Shown here: piece after piece, positions 22,842-31,399 of the stretch
Numbering within the stretch: the first letter of the stretch is position 1
Layout: every line of letters begins with the position of its first letter
Source: CAYQEC01 sp964569015
GTDB lineage: Bacteria > Actinomycetota > Acidimicrobiia > Spongiisociales > UBA5794
Assembly (NCBI GenBank): GCA_964569015.1
Contig: CAZMSN010000004.1
Location: 1-64,000 of the forward strand
Length of the DNA stretch: 64,000 bases
Direction of reading: 5' to 3'
Notes under the pieces: generated by a model
What the model saw: only the letters and a program-made list of their open reading frames with translations
Databases searched by the model: none
Told to the model about the DNA's origin: nothing
Program-made: the position numbers and the translations under genes

Positions 22842-24396
22842 GCCGATTCGCTTGCTGATCTCGGCGGCCCGCCGCCGTATGGTGATGGCGCGCGTGTTGC
22901 AGTGGAGCGTGGCCGCCATCGGTGCCGCGGCTGCTGCGGGAGCACTCCTTCTCGGCCTCGCTCGCCGCCAGGTGCTTCCGTGGGCGGAAGAGGCAGTGGT
23001 GGTGATCGCTCTGGTCGCCGTCGTCGTCGCCGTGGTGGCGAGTGTGCTCTCTCGTCCCAGCGATTCCGCCGCGGCACTGGCGGTGGACCAGCGGCTCGGC
23101 GGCAAGGATCAGCTCAGCACCACGCTCGAGCTCTCCCGCCGCGCGACGCACAACGAGCTCGACGAGCGCCAGATCCGCCGCAGCGCGGCGTGGGCGGAAG
23201 GCCGCAGCCTCGAGGGATTCGGGTCGATCCTGCCGAGGGGGAAACTCGTCGCTCTTGCTCTGCTGGCGATCGGCGCGTCCCTGTTGTTGGCCATCCCTCG
23301 CTCGCCGGCCGACGCCCGGCAGGAGGAACGGGCGGAGATCGCCGCGATCGTGGACGCCGCTGCCGATGATCTGGAGGCCGCTGCCGCCGAGGCGGAAACC
23401 GAAGAGATGGCCGACGAGTTGCGGTGGGCGGCCGAGGAGCTGCGGCGGGCGGAGAGTCTCGACGACGCGATTCGGCAGCTCGGGGAAACCCGCCAGCAGC
23501 TCGCCGAGCAGGACGATCCCCAGGCCCTGGCTCTCAAGACGGCGCTCGGAGGCCTGGACGAGCGCCTGCGGCAGGATCCCATCGCCGCAGGCGACGACGC
23601 CGTGTCACAGTTGAGCCAGCTCCGTGAGACGGCAGATTCGCTCTCGGCCGAGCAACGAGACGCGGCAGCCGCCACGCTCGAAGAGCTCGCCGGTCAGCTC
23701 GACGCGGCAGCTCCCGATCTCGCCGGCGCGCTGGCCGGGGCGGCGGAGGCGGTTTCCAGTGAGGGCGACCCCAGCGCGGCTCTGGACCGGGTGCTCGATG
23801 AGCTCGAGGCCGCCGGGGAGCGGGTGGCTTCCGCCGAGGACTTGGCCGACGCCCGCTCCGCGGTCCGCTCTGCCCAAGAGGAGCTCGGCGAGGCGCGCGA
23901 GCAACGAGAAGCGGGAGACGGCGAGGGTCAGGGGCAAGGTCAGGGACAGGGACAGGGGCAGGGGCAAGGGCAAGGGCAGGGGCAGGGGCAAGGGCAGGGG
24001 CAAGGGCAGGGGCAAGGGCAGGGTGGCGGAGGAGGCGGGTCCGGCACCGGAGCGGACAATCCGAATCCCGTGAGCGGCGGGACGGGGTCCAACAACAACC
24101 TCGGCCTGGGCCAGGGCGATGACGACATCGTCCGCGATCCCGAGCGTGGCCAGATCCTCGATCCCGCCGGGTACGAGCAGGGAGAAGAGGAGCGGGTCGA
24201 CTTCTCGACCAGTGACCCCACAGGAGAAGTGCAGGGGAGGACCACCGGCGACGGGCTACGCAACGTCCCGTTGGTGCCCTACACAGAGCGCATCGCCGAG
24301 TACCAATCGCAGGCACTCGATGCGCTCGACAGGATGTCGGTCCCCGGCAGCCTGCAGGACATCGTACGCGACTACTTCACGGAGCTCGGTTCATGA
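22831..24396 (+). CDS. Membrane coiled-coil protein with Gly-Gln repeat (DUF4175-like)
   Basis: 521 residues starting at TTG 22831, within the end of the permease gene and preceded by GGAGAAAGGA. Three membrane helices lie at about 22-46, 54-73 and 138-157. A helical, Ala/Glu-rich coiled coil spans about 165-360, and then 16 perfect Gly-Gln dipeptides (366-397). A Gly/Ser/Asn linker and a conserved-looking C-terminal domain (ERIAEYQSQALDALDRMSVPGSLQDIVRDYFTELG) follow. The layout, membrane anchor plus coiled coil plus Gln-rich linker next to MoxR and DUF58 genes, matches DUF4175-type proteins of Bat/MoxR clusters. The C-terminal SVPGSLQDIVRDYF segment is similar to such proteins. Probably a scaffold between membrane and MoxR machinery. 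Confidence 0.78.
   Translation: MPPEPIRLLISAARRRMVMARVLQWSVAAIGAAAAAGALLLGLARRQVLPWAEEAVVVIALVAVVVAVVASVLSRPSDSAAALAVDQRLGGKDQLSTTLELSRRATHNELDERQIRRSAAWAEGRSLEGFGSILPRGKLVALALLAIGASLLLAIPRSPADARQEERAEIAAIVDAAADDLEAAAAEAETEEMADELRWAAEELRRAESLDDAIRQLGETRQQLAEQDDPQALALKTALGGLDERLRQDPIAAGDDAVSQLSQLRETADSLSAEQRDAAAATLEELAGQLDAAAPDLAGALAGAAEAVSSEGDPSAALDRVLDELEAAGERVASAEDLADARSAVRSAQEELGEAREQREAGDGEGQGQGQGQGQGQGQGQGQGQGQGQGQGQGQGQGGGGGGSGTGADNPNPVSGGTGSNNNLGLGQGDDDIVRDPERGQILDPAGYEQGEEERVDFSTSDPTGEVQGRTTGDGLRNVPLVPYTERIAEYQSQALDALDRMSVPGSLQDIVRDYFTELGS
23926..24021 (+). repeat. Hexanucleotide microsatellite encoding (Gly-Gln)16
   Basis: Sixteen GGN-CAR units (96 nt) in frame inside the coiled-coil membrane protein gene. 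Codons vary (GGG/GGT/GGA and CAG/CAA), which argues against a very recent slip, but the GGGCAA/GGGCAG arrays at 23956-24021 are nearly uniform and could vary in length between strains. Confidence 0.95.
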
Positions 24397-25361
24397 CACC
24401 AGAGGAATTCGCCGGCCAAGTTGACGCCATCGAACGTGAGATCGCCGAGGTGATCGTCGGCCAGACTGAGCTGGTGCGCGCCGTGATGCTCGGTCTCCTT
24501 TGTGAGGGGCACGTGCTCCTCGAGGGGGTGCCCGGTCTCGGCAAGACACTGCTGCTACGCACACTCGGCGAGGCGCTGTCGGTCGCCTTTGGGCGAGTCC
24601 AGTTCACGCCGGATCTCATGCCGGCGGACATCGTGGGCACCAATGTGCTCCGGGAAGGCGGGTTCCGTTTCCACGAAGGTCCGGTGTTCGCCAACGTCGT
24701 GCTCGCCGATGAGATCAACCGGGCGACTCCGAAGACCCAGTCCGCCCTCCTCGAAGCCATGCAGGAACGGCGGGTCACCTTGGGCGGCACCTCCCACGAT
24801 CTGCCGCGACCGTTCTTTGTGATGGCCACTCAGAATCCCCTCGAGATGGAAGGCACCTATCCGCTGCCGGAGGCCCAGCTCGACCGGTTCCTGTTCAAGG
24901 TCATGGTGCCGTTCCCGTCGACCGATGACATGGTGGAGATCCTCCAGCGGACCACCGGCGAGGCGACTCCGGTGGTCTCATCGCTGGCCGGAGTGGATGA
25001 GCTCCTCGCCATGGTGGAGATGGTGCGGCGCGTCCCGGCCGCCACTCACTTGCTGCGCCACGCGGCGACCCTGGTGGCGGCGACCCACCCGGAGCGGGAG
25101 GGGGCCCTCGACGGTGTGCGCCAGTACGTGCGATACGGAGCGAGCCCGCGCGGTGCCCAGGCGATGGTGCTGGGAGGCAAGGCGCTGGCTCTCGTGGAGG
25201 GCCGCCTCAACCTCTCGGGTGACGACGTACGAACGGTGGCGGCTCTGGCCCTCAGGCACCGTCTCGTGCTCGGTTACGAAGCAGTGGCGGACGGGGTCAC
25301 CTCCGACGACGTGATCGAAGAGATACTCGCTGCTCACCCCGCGCCGCTGCCCGAGGACTGA
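24393..25361 (+). CDS. MoxR-family AAA+ ATPase
   Basis: A 322-residue MoxR ATPase, a chaperone-like AAA+ protein that activates or assembles partner complexes. Walker A is EGVPGLGKT, Walker B is VVLADEINRATPKTQSALLEAMQERRVT (this motif is a MoxR hallmark), sensor 1 is MATQNPLEMEGTYPLPEAQLDRFL, and the C-terminal lid holds the sensor 2 region (RYGASPRGAQAMV). ATG 24393 overlaps the previous stop by four bases. Its stop overlaps the DUF58 start by one base (TGATG). It belongs to the APE2220/general MoxR subfamily by its DUF58 neighbour and is the energy-providing core of the cluster. Confidence 0.95.
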   Translation: MTPEEFAGQVDAIEREIAEVIVGQTELVRAVMLGLLCEGHVLLEGVPGLGKTLLLRTLGEALSVAFGRVQFTPDLMPADIVGTNVLREGGFRFHEGPVFANVVLADEINRATPKTQSALLEAMQERRVTLGGTSHDLPRPFFVMATQNPLEMEGTYPLPEAQLDRFLFKVMVPFPSTDDMVEILQRTTGEATPVVSSLAGVDELLAMVEMVRRVPAATHLLRHAATLVAATHPEREGALDGVRQYVRYGASPRGAQAMVLGGKALALVEGRLNLSGDDVRTVAALALRHRLVLGYEAVADGVTSDDVIEEILAAHPAPLPED

Positions 25362-26227
25362 TGCTCCTCGACGCCGAGCTGCGGGGCCGCCTCGAACGTC
25401 TGGCTCTCATCGGCACCCGCCGGGTGCGGGGGGTGTGGAGCGGCCGCCACCGCTCGGTACGTCTCGGAGAGAGCCTCGATTTCGCCGACTACCGGGAGTA
25501 TCACCCCGGGGACGATTTCCGGCGCATCGACTACAACCTGTGGGCTCGGCTCGGTGTGGTCCTGGTGAGGCTGTTCGAAGCCGAGGACGAGATGCCGCTG
25601 CGGGTCGTCATCGATACGTCGGCCTCGATGGGTTTTGGGGAGAAATTCGAAACGGCGCGGCGTCTCGCTGCCATGATCGCCTACCTCGGCCTGGCGTCGG
25701 GCGAACGCGTGCGGCTCGTCACCGTGCCTGCCCCGGGACGTCCGGCGTTACAGGGGCCGTGGGCGCGACACATCGGAGCCTGGCGGCGCCTCGAGTCGTG
25801 GCTCGAGGGTCTCGAGCCCGAGGGCGGCACCGACTTGCCCGCGGCGGCCCGCATGATGGCAGCGCCCGGTGCCCACCGCGGCCCGGTGGTGCTCGTCAGC
25901 GATCTGCTCGCTCCCGGGTGGGAGCAGGCGGTCGACCTGCTCGGTACCGTCGGGGGAGGCGTGGTTGTCCACGTGTTGAGCCCGGCCGAGCTGGATCCCG
26001 ATTTCACAGGTGATCTGACGCTGCGCGACGCCGAGACCAAGGCGGAGGTCCCGGTGTCGGTGAGCGACGCCGCCGTGGCTCGCTACCGGCAGCGCATGGA
26101 TGCGTTCCAGGCAGATGCCGCCCGCCGGGCTCGGCGGGTGCGCATGGAGTACATCAGGGTTCTCGCCCGGCCCGAGGCACTGGAGGGAGCCCTTCGCGAG
26201 CTGGTGGCAGCGGGGGTGGTGCGGTGA
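25361..26227 (+). CDS. DUF58-domain protein
   Basis: A 288-residue partner of MoxR. The DUF58 signature GESLDFADYREYHPGDDFRRIDYNLWAR is at about residues 38-65. After it comes a VWA-like domain with the metal-site motif DTSASM (about 88-93) and a later VLVSDLLAPGWEQ segment. There is no membrane helix, so the protein is probably cytoplasmic. DUF58 proteins are almost always encoded directly after MoxR and are thought to be adaptor or substrate-binding subunits. The start at ATG 25361 overlaps the MoxR stop. The end overlaps the next gene by four bases. Confidence 0.93.
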   Translation: MLLDAELRGRLERLALIGTRRVRGVWSGRHRSVRLGESLDFADYREYHPGDDFRRIDYNLWARLGVVLVRLFEAEDEMPLRVVIDTSASMGFGEKFETARRLAAMIAYLGLASGERVRLVTVPAPGRPALQGPWARHIGAWRRLESWLEGLEPEGGTDLPAAARMMAAPGAHRGPVVLVSDLLAPGWEQAVDLLGTVGGGVVVHVLSPAELDPDFTGDLTLRDAETKAEVPVSVSDAAVARYRQRMDAFQADAARRARRVRMEYIRVLARPEALEGALRELVAAGVVR

Positions 26228-28029
26228 GCCTGCTCGCCCCGGCGGCTCTCGGGCTCCTCGCGTTGTCGATTCCCCTCGTGGTCCTCTACATGCTGCGATC
26301 CCGCCGGCAACGGCTGGTGGTGTCGAGCGTGCGGCTGTGGGAAGGCGAGGAGGAGTACGTCTCCGCAGCGCTCCCGTGGCAGCGGCTCAAGATCACCGCT
26401 GCCCTGCTCCTTCAGCTCCTGACGCTGGCCGCGTTCGCTCTGCTGCTGGCGCGGCCCTTCTATCAGGAGGCGACGCCGCTCGGCCCTCACACCGTTGTCG
26501 TCATCGACACCTCCGGCTCGATGGCCCTGGCCGGGAGACTCGAGGCCGCCAAGTCCGAGGCTCGCTCGCTGGTCGTCGATGTCTCCGAGGCACAGCTCGT
26601 TTCCCTCATCGAAGCCGGTCCGCGTGCCCGGGTGCTGGCTGCCTTCGCCCGCGATCCGAATGAGCTGCGTTCCCAGATCGACGCCCTCGTAGTCAGCGGC
26701 GGCGTCGAGGATCTCGACGGGGCGCTGCGCTTGGCGCGGGGGCTGGCGACCCCCGATCGTGCCACGTCGATCTTGCTGCTCACCGACGGCGGCATCGAAG
26801 GCATGGTGGCCGAGCCAATCGGGAACGCTCGACATCTGCTGTTCGATGACGTCGAAGACAACGTGGCGATCACGGCCTTCGGGGCCGGAGCCCCCGGTGA
26901 AGGCGTTGCCCGGCTCTTCCTCGAAGTCACCAGCTTCTCTGCCTCGTCGACGACTGCTGAGGTGGAGACGCGGGTCGACGGCCTCCAGGTGGGCACGACG
27001 TCCATCAGGCTTGAACCGGGTCAGCGTGCCCAGAGATACGTGCCGGTCGACGCCGGACCCGGCCAGGTGGTCGAAGCTGAGATCCTCGCCAATTCCGACG
27101 GCAATCCCCTCGATGACGAGGCGGCGGCCGTGCTCGGGGCGAACACCTACCTCACGATTGCGGTGATGGGTGAGGGATCTCCGTTTCTCGACGCGCTCGT
27201 GGCCTCGCTCTCGGGATTCGGCCCCGCGGCGGGGACCTCGCCGGATTTGGTCATTCGCGACGGCGGCTCGGCCGCCGAGGTCGATCGTCCCACCTGGCTC
27301 ATCGCCCCCGTGGAGCCGCCGCCGGGCGTCACGATCACCGGGCGCCTGGAGAACCCGGTGGTGACCTACCAACGTTCCGGGGAGCCCTTGCTCGACGGCC
27401 TCGACCTCTCCGAGCTGATGATCGCTGAGGCCGACATCGTGCAAGCGCGGGGGTGGCTGCCGCTGGTACAGGCAGGAGACGTTCCCCTGGTGCTACTCGG
27501 CGAGGTCGCCGGTCATCGAGTGGTGTACTTCACATTCGACCTCGTTCGCTCCAATCTCCCTCTCCAGGTGTCGTTCCCGATCTTGGGAGCGAGGATCATC
27601 GAGTGGCTCGGTGGGGGGCAGGTGAGCACCGCGGCAACGGCGATCGCGGGAGCGCCGATCCCGCTCGCGCCGCCAGCCGGATCGCGGACTCAGATCACGA
27701 TGCCCGATGGTGGGAAGCGAGAGCTGGACGGCAACGTGATCGAGTTCCTCGACACCGGCCAGCCGGGCATCTACACCGTTGCCTACGTTGCCGAGGACGG
27801 TGCTACAACGGGTGGATTCGTGGCAGCCAGGCAGTTCGCCGCCGCCGAGGCAGCAGGATCGAGCCGTCGCATCGCCACGGTCTCCGATGAGGTCGGTGAG
27901 CTGGAGGAGACAACTCTGCTCAGGGAATGGGCGCCCCTGATCCTCGCCCTGATCCTGGGATTGGTCCTGATCGAGTGGTGGGTGGCGTTCGGTCGCCCGC
28001 TGCCGCGATTCAGAAAGGCCGAAGCATGA
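26224..28029 (+). CDS. BatA-like VWA membrane protein
   Basis: A 601-residue membrane protein. The BatA N-terminus is present: helix 1 at about 5-24, a charged strand pair (RRQRLVVSSVRLW), and helix 2 at about 57-78. It is followed by an exposed von Willebrand A domain with a perfect MIDAS (DTSGSM at 95-100) for a divalent metal. A C-terminal beta region and a final helix at about 577-595 (LILALILGLVLIEWWV) follow. GTG 26224 overlaps the DUF58 stop and the ATGA at 28026 couples the next gene. In Bat operons such proteins work with MoxR in envelope stress or assembly functions; here a role with the ABC exporter is likely. Confidence 0.88.
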   Translation: MSLLAPAALGLLALSIPLVVLYMLRSRRQRLVVSSVRLWEGEEEYVSAALPWQRLKITAALLLQLLTLAAFALLLARPFYQEATPLGPHTVVVIDTSGSMALAGRLEAAKSEARSLVVDVSEAQLVSLIEAGPRARVLAAFARDPNELRSQIDALVVSGGVEDLDGALRLARGLATPDRATSILLLTDGGIEGMVAEPIGNARHLLFDDVEDNVAITAFGAGAPGEGVARLFLEVTSFSASSTTAEVETRVDGLQVGTTSIRLEPGQRAQRYVPVDAGPGQVVEAEILANSDGNPLDDEAAAVLGANTYLTIAVMGEGSPFLDALVASLSGFGPAAGTSPDLVIRDGGSAAEVDRPTWLIAPVEPPPGVTITGRLENPVVTYQRSGEPLLDGLDLSELMIAEADIVQARGWLPLVQAGDVPLVLLGEVAGHRVVYFTFDLVRSNLPLQVSFPILGARIIEWLGGGQVSTAATAIAGAPIPLAPPAGSRTQITMPDGGKRELDGNVIEFLDTGQPGIYTVAYVAEDGATTGGFVAARQFAAAEAAGSSRRIATVSDEVGELEETTLLREWAPLILALILGLVLIEWWVAFGRPLPRFRKAEA

Positions 28030-30731
28030 GGCTCGTCGCGCCCTGGTGGCTGCTGGCGATGATTCCGGCGATCGCCCTGGTGGTGGTCGTCGCCCGGGGT
28101 GGTCGTATGACGGTGCCACCACGCCAGCACCGATTGGCGGTGATCGTGCGCTCGATCGGGATCGGCCTGCTGGTCCTGGCGCTGGCGCAGCCGCTGTTGG
28201 TGCGCACGTCGCGGGCGCGGTCAGTGGTCTTCCTGCTCGATCGGTCGGCGTCGATCACCGACGAGGCGAGAGTGGTCCAGGAATCCTACGTGCGGGAGGC
28301 TGCCGGCGCCGCCGGCCCCACGGATCGCACCGCGGTGGCCGTGTTCGGGCGAGACGTCCGGCTCGACGAAGCCCTCTCTTCGGTGACCGACTTCGTCACA
28401 GTTCGCACCGTGGTCGATCAGAGCGCCACCGATCTGGCGTCGGCGCTGCGGGCGTCTGCCGCGGTGATGCCCACCGAGGGTTCGCGTCGCATCGTCGTGC
28501 TCACCGATGCCGTCGAGACGATCGGCGATGCTCGTGCCGCGGCCCGCGAGCTGGCGGAGGCCGGGATCGCGATCGATGTCGTGTCGATCGCGACCGGGTG
28601 GTCCAGCGACGCGCTCATCGACCGTATCGACGTTCCTCCCATCGCCCGGGAAGGCGAGGCGATCCCGGTCGAGGTAGCGATCCAGGCGACCGTGGCGGGG
28701 TCGGCGACGGTGACCGTCACCGCAGGCGACACCATCGTGGAATTGCCCGTCGAGCTGGTGGTGGGCATGAATCGGGTCGCCGCCGAGGTTCCCGCGTCGT
28801 CGCCGGGCGTGCTCAGGGTGGCGGCGACTGTTGAGGCCGCATTCGATCGTGTGCCGGAGAACAACTCGGGTGAGGCTCTCGTGAATGTGCTCGGTCCTGC
28901 CCAGATCGCGGTGGTGGAAGGCAAGATCGGCGAGGGCAGCGACCTGGGACGAGCGCTCGAGGCGGCCGGGATGGACGTCGACGTCCTCGTGGCCGTGCCG
29001 GACGCCGCCGACCTCTTGTCATACGACGGCGTGGTGTTGGTCAACGTGCCGAACCCCGGTGAGCAATCGGCCGCCGACCTGGCAGCGTTCGTGGAGGATC
29101 TGGGTCGGGGCCTGGTTGTGGTGGGCGGCGATCAGGCCTATGGGCTGGGCGGATACGAGGACTCGGCGTTGGAGGAGATCCTGCCCGTTGCCAGCGATCC
29201 CGACGATCTAGTGCGGCGCCAACCGGTGGCCGAGGTACTCGTGATCGACACGTCCGGCTCGATGGCGGCCTGCCATTGCGAGAGCATGGAGCGTCACAAC
29301 GAGACCATCGAGGAGGGCGTCAACAAGACCGACATCTCACGAGCCGGGGCGGGATTGGCGATCAGCTCTCTGCAGGACACCGATCGGGTCGGGGTGCTGG
29401 CGTTCACCTCGGGGACCCGCTGGGCCCTGCCTCTCGACATCAAGGCGAGTGATGCCGCGGTCGCCGAAGCCCTCAACTCGTTGGTCCCGCAGGGCGACAC
29501 CGAGATCTCGCCCGCGCTGCGCGAGGCGTTGGAGGCGCTGCGCGAGGCACCGGAGGACATTCGCCACATCGTGCTCTTCACCGATGGCTGGGGCGACGAT
29601 CCCGATCTGCTCAACGTGGCGCAGGAGATCGCCGACGAAGGCGTGACGTTGTCGGTTCTCGGCACCGGCGAGGGAACGGGGGAGATGCTGCGGCGCATGG
29701 CAGCCCTCGGCGGGGGGCAGTTCTACCCGGGCCGTGACCTGGAAGCGGTGCCCGAGATCTTCGTCGAAGAGACCTTGCGAGTGGCGCGGCCGCTGGTGGC
29801 GGAGGGATCGTTCCTGCCAGCGCTGGGCGCCGCCTCGCAGGTGACGTCGGGGCTGACGGCGTCGCCGCCGCTGTACGGGTACGTCCTGGCACGGCCAAAG
29901 GACACGGCGCAGGTGCCCCTCGAGGTCGGGCCGGGCGATCCTCTGCTGGCCACGTGGCAGCGAGGCCTGGGACGGGCCACCGCTTGGACTTCGGACGCCA
30001 CCGCCCGTTGGTCCGTCGAGTGGATTGCCTGGGATGGATTCGTCGACTTCTGGGGACGGGTGGTGAGCGATGTGCTCCCGGCCGGGCGGGAAACTCCACC
30101 CGAGGTGCGTTTCGATGGCGGGACGCTCGCCATCGGGTTCGACGCGGCTGCCTCGCTGGACGCCATCGCCATTGCGCAGGTTCGGTCCGCCGACGGAGAG
30201 GTCACTTCGATCCCCATGCAGCGCACCGGGGAATCGCACTTCGAGGCGCAGGTTCCGGTGGAGGAGGCCGGTGCCTATTGGGTGGCGGTTCGGGTCGAGG
30301 ACGCTGGAGGGCTCGTGGCATCAGGGAGCAGCGGGGTCGTGGCCGGATACTCCGACGAGTTCGCCTTCCGCGAGCCGGATCCGCTCCTGGCGGCGGACCT
30401 GGCGGAGGCGACGGGCGGGCGAGTCGACCCGGCCGCGAACAGCACTTACGAGACCGCGCCGCGGCGCGGTGCGGCCGAGACCGATCTGTGGCCCTGGCTG
30501 GCCGGGCTGGCGTTGGCGTTGTTCCTCGTCGATGTGGCCTTACGGCGCCTCGTCCTGAGCAGGGGAGACCTGGAGGTGTGGCGGCAGTCGTTCGGCCTGC
30601 GGCGAGCCGAGGCGCCGGAGGCGCTGACGACGGACGAGACGACGGCCGAGGGGGAGGCCACGCCACCTGAACGCGAGGTCTACACCGAAGAGGAGACACT
30701 GGGTCGCCTGCTGCGCCGCAAGCGCACCTGA
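28026..30731 (+). CDS. Large double-VWA membrane protein with glutamine-amidotransferase-like segment
   Basis: A 901-residue protein starting at ATG 28026 (ATGA overlap). Helices at about 5-23 and 38-58 precede a first VWA-like domain with DRSAS (residue 72 on). Then comes a CARDB/Ig-like region (IPVEVAIQATVAGSATVTV), a class-I amidotransferase-like fold (IAVVEGKIGEGSDLGRALEAAGMDVDVL ... DGVVLVNVPNPGEQS ... GLVVVGGDQAYGLGGYEDSALEEILPV), and a second VWA with MIDAS DTSGSM (408 on). Immediately after that MIDAS lies an unusual insert with ACHC and H residues. A further beta region and a terminal helix near 820-838 precede a charged cytoplasmic tail. It closes the eight-gene cluster. Similar proteins end MoxR clusters in planctomycetes and actinobacteria; biochemical role unknown. 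Confidence 0.88.
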   Translation: MRLVAPWWLLAMIPAIALVVVVARGGRMTVPPRQHRLAVIVRSIGIGLLVLALAQPLLVRTSRARSVVFLLDRSASITDEARVVQESYVREAAGAAGPTDRTAVAVFGRDVRLDEALSSVTDFVTVRTVVDQSATDLASALRASAAVMPTEGSRRIVVLTDAVETIGDARAAARELAEAGIAIDVVSIATGWSSDALIDRIDVPPIAREGEAIPVEVAIQATVAGSATVTVTAGDTIVELPVELVVGMNRVAAEVPASSPGVLRVAATVEAAFDRVPENNSGEALVNVLGPAQIAVVEGKIGEGSDLGRALEAAGMDVDVLVAVPDAADLLSYDGVVLVNVPNPGEQSAADLAAFVEDLGRGLVVVGGDQAYGLGGYEDSALEEILPVASDPDDLVRRQPVAEVLVIDTSGSMAACHCESMERHNETIEEGVNKTDISRAGAGLAISSLQDTDRVGVLAFTSGTRWALPLDIKASDAAVAEALNSLVPQGDTEISPALREALEALREAPEDIRHIVLFTDGWGDDPDLLNVAQEIADEGVTLSVLGTGEGTGEMLRRMAALGGGQFYPGRDLEAVPEIFVEETLRVARPLVAEGSFLPALGAASQVTSGLTASPPLYGYVLARPKDTAQVPLEVGPGDPLLATWQRGLGRATAWTSDATARWSVEWIAWDGFVDFWGRVVSDVLPAGRETPPEVRFDGGTLAIGFDAAASLDAIAIAQVRSADGEVTSIPMQRTGESHFEAQVPVEEAGAYWVAVRVEDAGGLVASGSSGVVAGYSDEFAFREPDPLLAADLAEATGGRVDPAANSTYETAPRRGAAETDLWPWLAGLALALFLVDVALRRLVLSRGDLEVWRQSFGLRRAEAPEALTTDETTAEGEATPPEREVYTEEETLGRLLRRKRT

Positions 30732-30775
30732 GCCTGGAGTCCGAGCCGCGACGGCTGTCGCATCGCCGGGGCCGC

Positions 30776-31399
30776 TCAGCTCGCCCGGTCGCGCAGAACG
30801 GCGAGCATGGCCTCCGGGTCGAGGCCTCGCTCGGCGAGCAGCACCAGCAGGTGATACACCAGGTCGGCTGCCTCCTCGGCGACGGGTCCCTCCGGACCGC
30901 CGGCGGCGTGATCCTTGGCCGCCATGAGCACCTCGGTGGCCTCCTCGGTGACCTTGCGGCCGGCGGCGTCGACGCCGCCTTCGAGGAGACGGACGGTGTA
31001 GGAGCCCTCCGGTCGGGTGCGAGCACGTTCGGTGATCACCGCCCATAGGTCGTCGAGGGAGGCGAATCCCCGCGGCGAAGGCCGGACGGCAGCGGGGGGA
31101 GCGGTGTCGAAGCAGCTCGTCTTTCCGGTGTGGCACGTCGGGCCGGTGGGGCGAGCCCGGATCAGCAGGGCGTCGGCATCACAATCGGGAGAGATGTCGA
31201 CCAGTTCGAGGACGTTGCCGCTGGTCTCACCTTTCATCCACAACTCATTGCGTGATCGGCTCCAGAAGTGAACCTTGCCGGTGGCGAGGGTCAGCTCGAG
31301 GCTCGCGGCGTTGAGATAGCCGAGCATCAGTACCCGGCCCGATGCAGCGTCCTGCACGATGCCCGGCACGAGGCCACGCTCGTCGAAGGAGACGTTCAT
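30776..31399 (-). CDS. hisIE: Bifunctional phosphoribosyl-AMP cyclohydrolase / phosphoribosyl-ATP pyrophosphatase
   Basis: Steps 2 and 3 of histidine synthesis in one 207-residue fusion. The HisI half (about 1-115) has GYLNAASLELTLATGKVHFWSRSR, then SPDCDADALLIRARPTGPTCHTGKTSCFD with zinc-ligand cysteines. The HisE half (about 120-205) has the acidic helices EEATEVLMAAKD and EEAADLVYHLLVLLAERG for magnesium binding. It is the last gene of the his operon; ATG 31399 overlaps the hisF stop (31396-31398). The fusion order I-E matches other bacteria; in many actinobacteria hisI and hisE are separate genes. Confidence 0.95.
   Translation of the reverse strand: MNVSFDERGLVPGIVQDAASGRVLMLGYLNAASLELTLATGKVHFWSRSRNELWMKGETSGNVLELVDISPDCDADALLIRARPTGPTCHTGKTSCFDTAPPAAVRPSPRGFASLDDLWAVITERARTRPEGSYTVRLLEGGVDAAGRKVTEEATEVLMAAKDHAAGGPEGPVAEEAADLVYHLLVLLAERGLDPEAMLAVLRDRAS

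Noticed and set aside
23926..24021. Repeat array considered as CRISPR or origin iterons
   Set aside because: It is a pure hexamer coding for Gly-Gln in an intact frame; no spacers and no dnaA-type boxes.
26083..27444. 453-codon open frame on the minus strand
   Set aside because: It lies antisense to the DUF58 and BatA-like genes, translates to Arg/His/Gly-rich sequence without domains, and arises from the high GC content.
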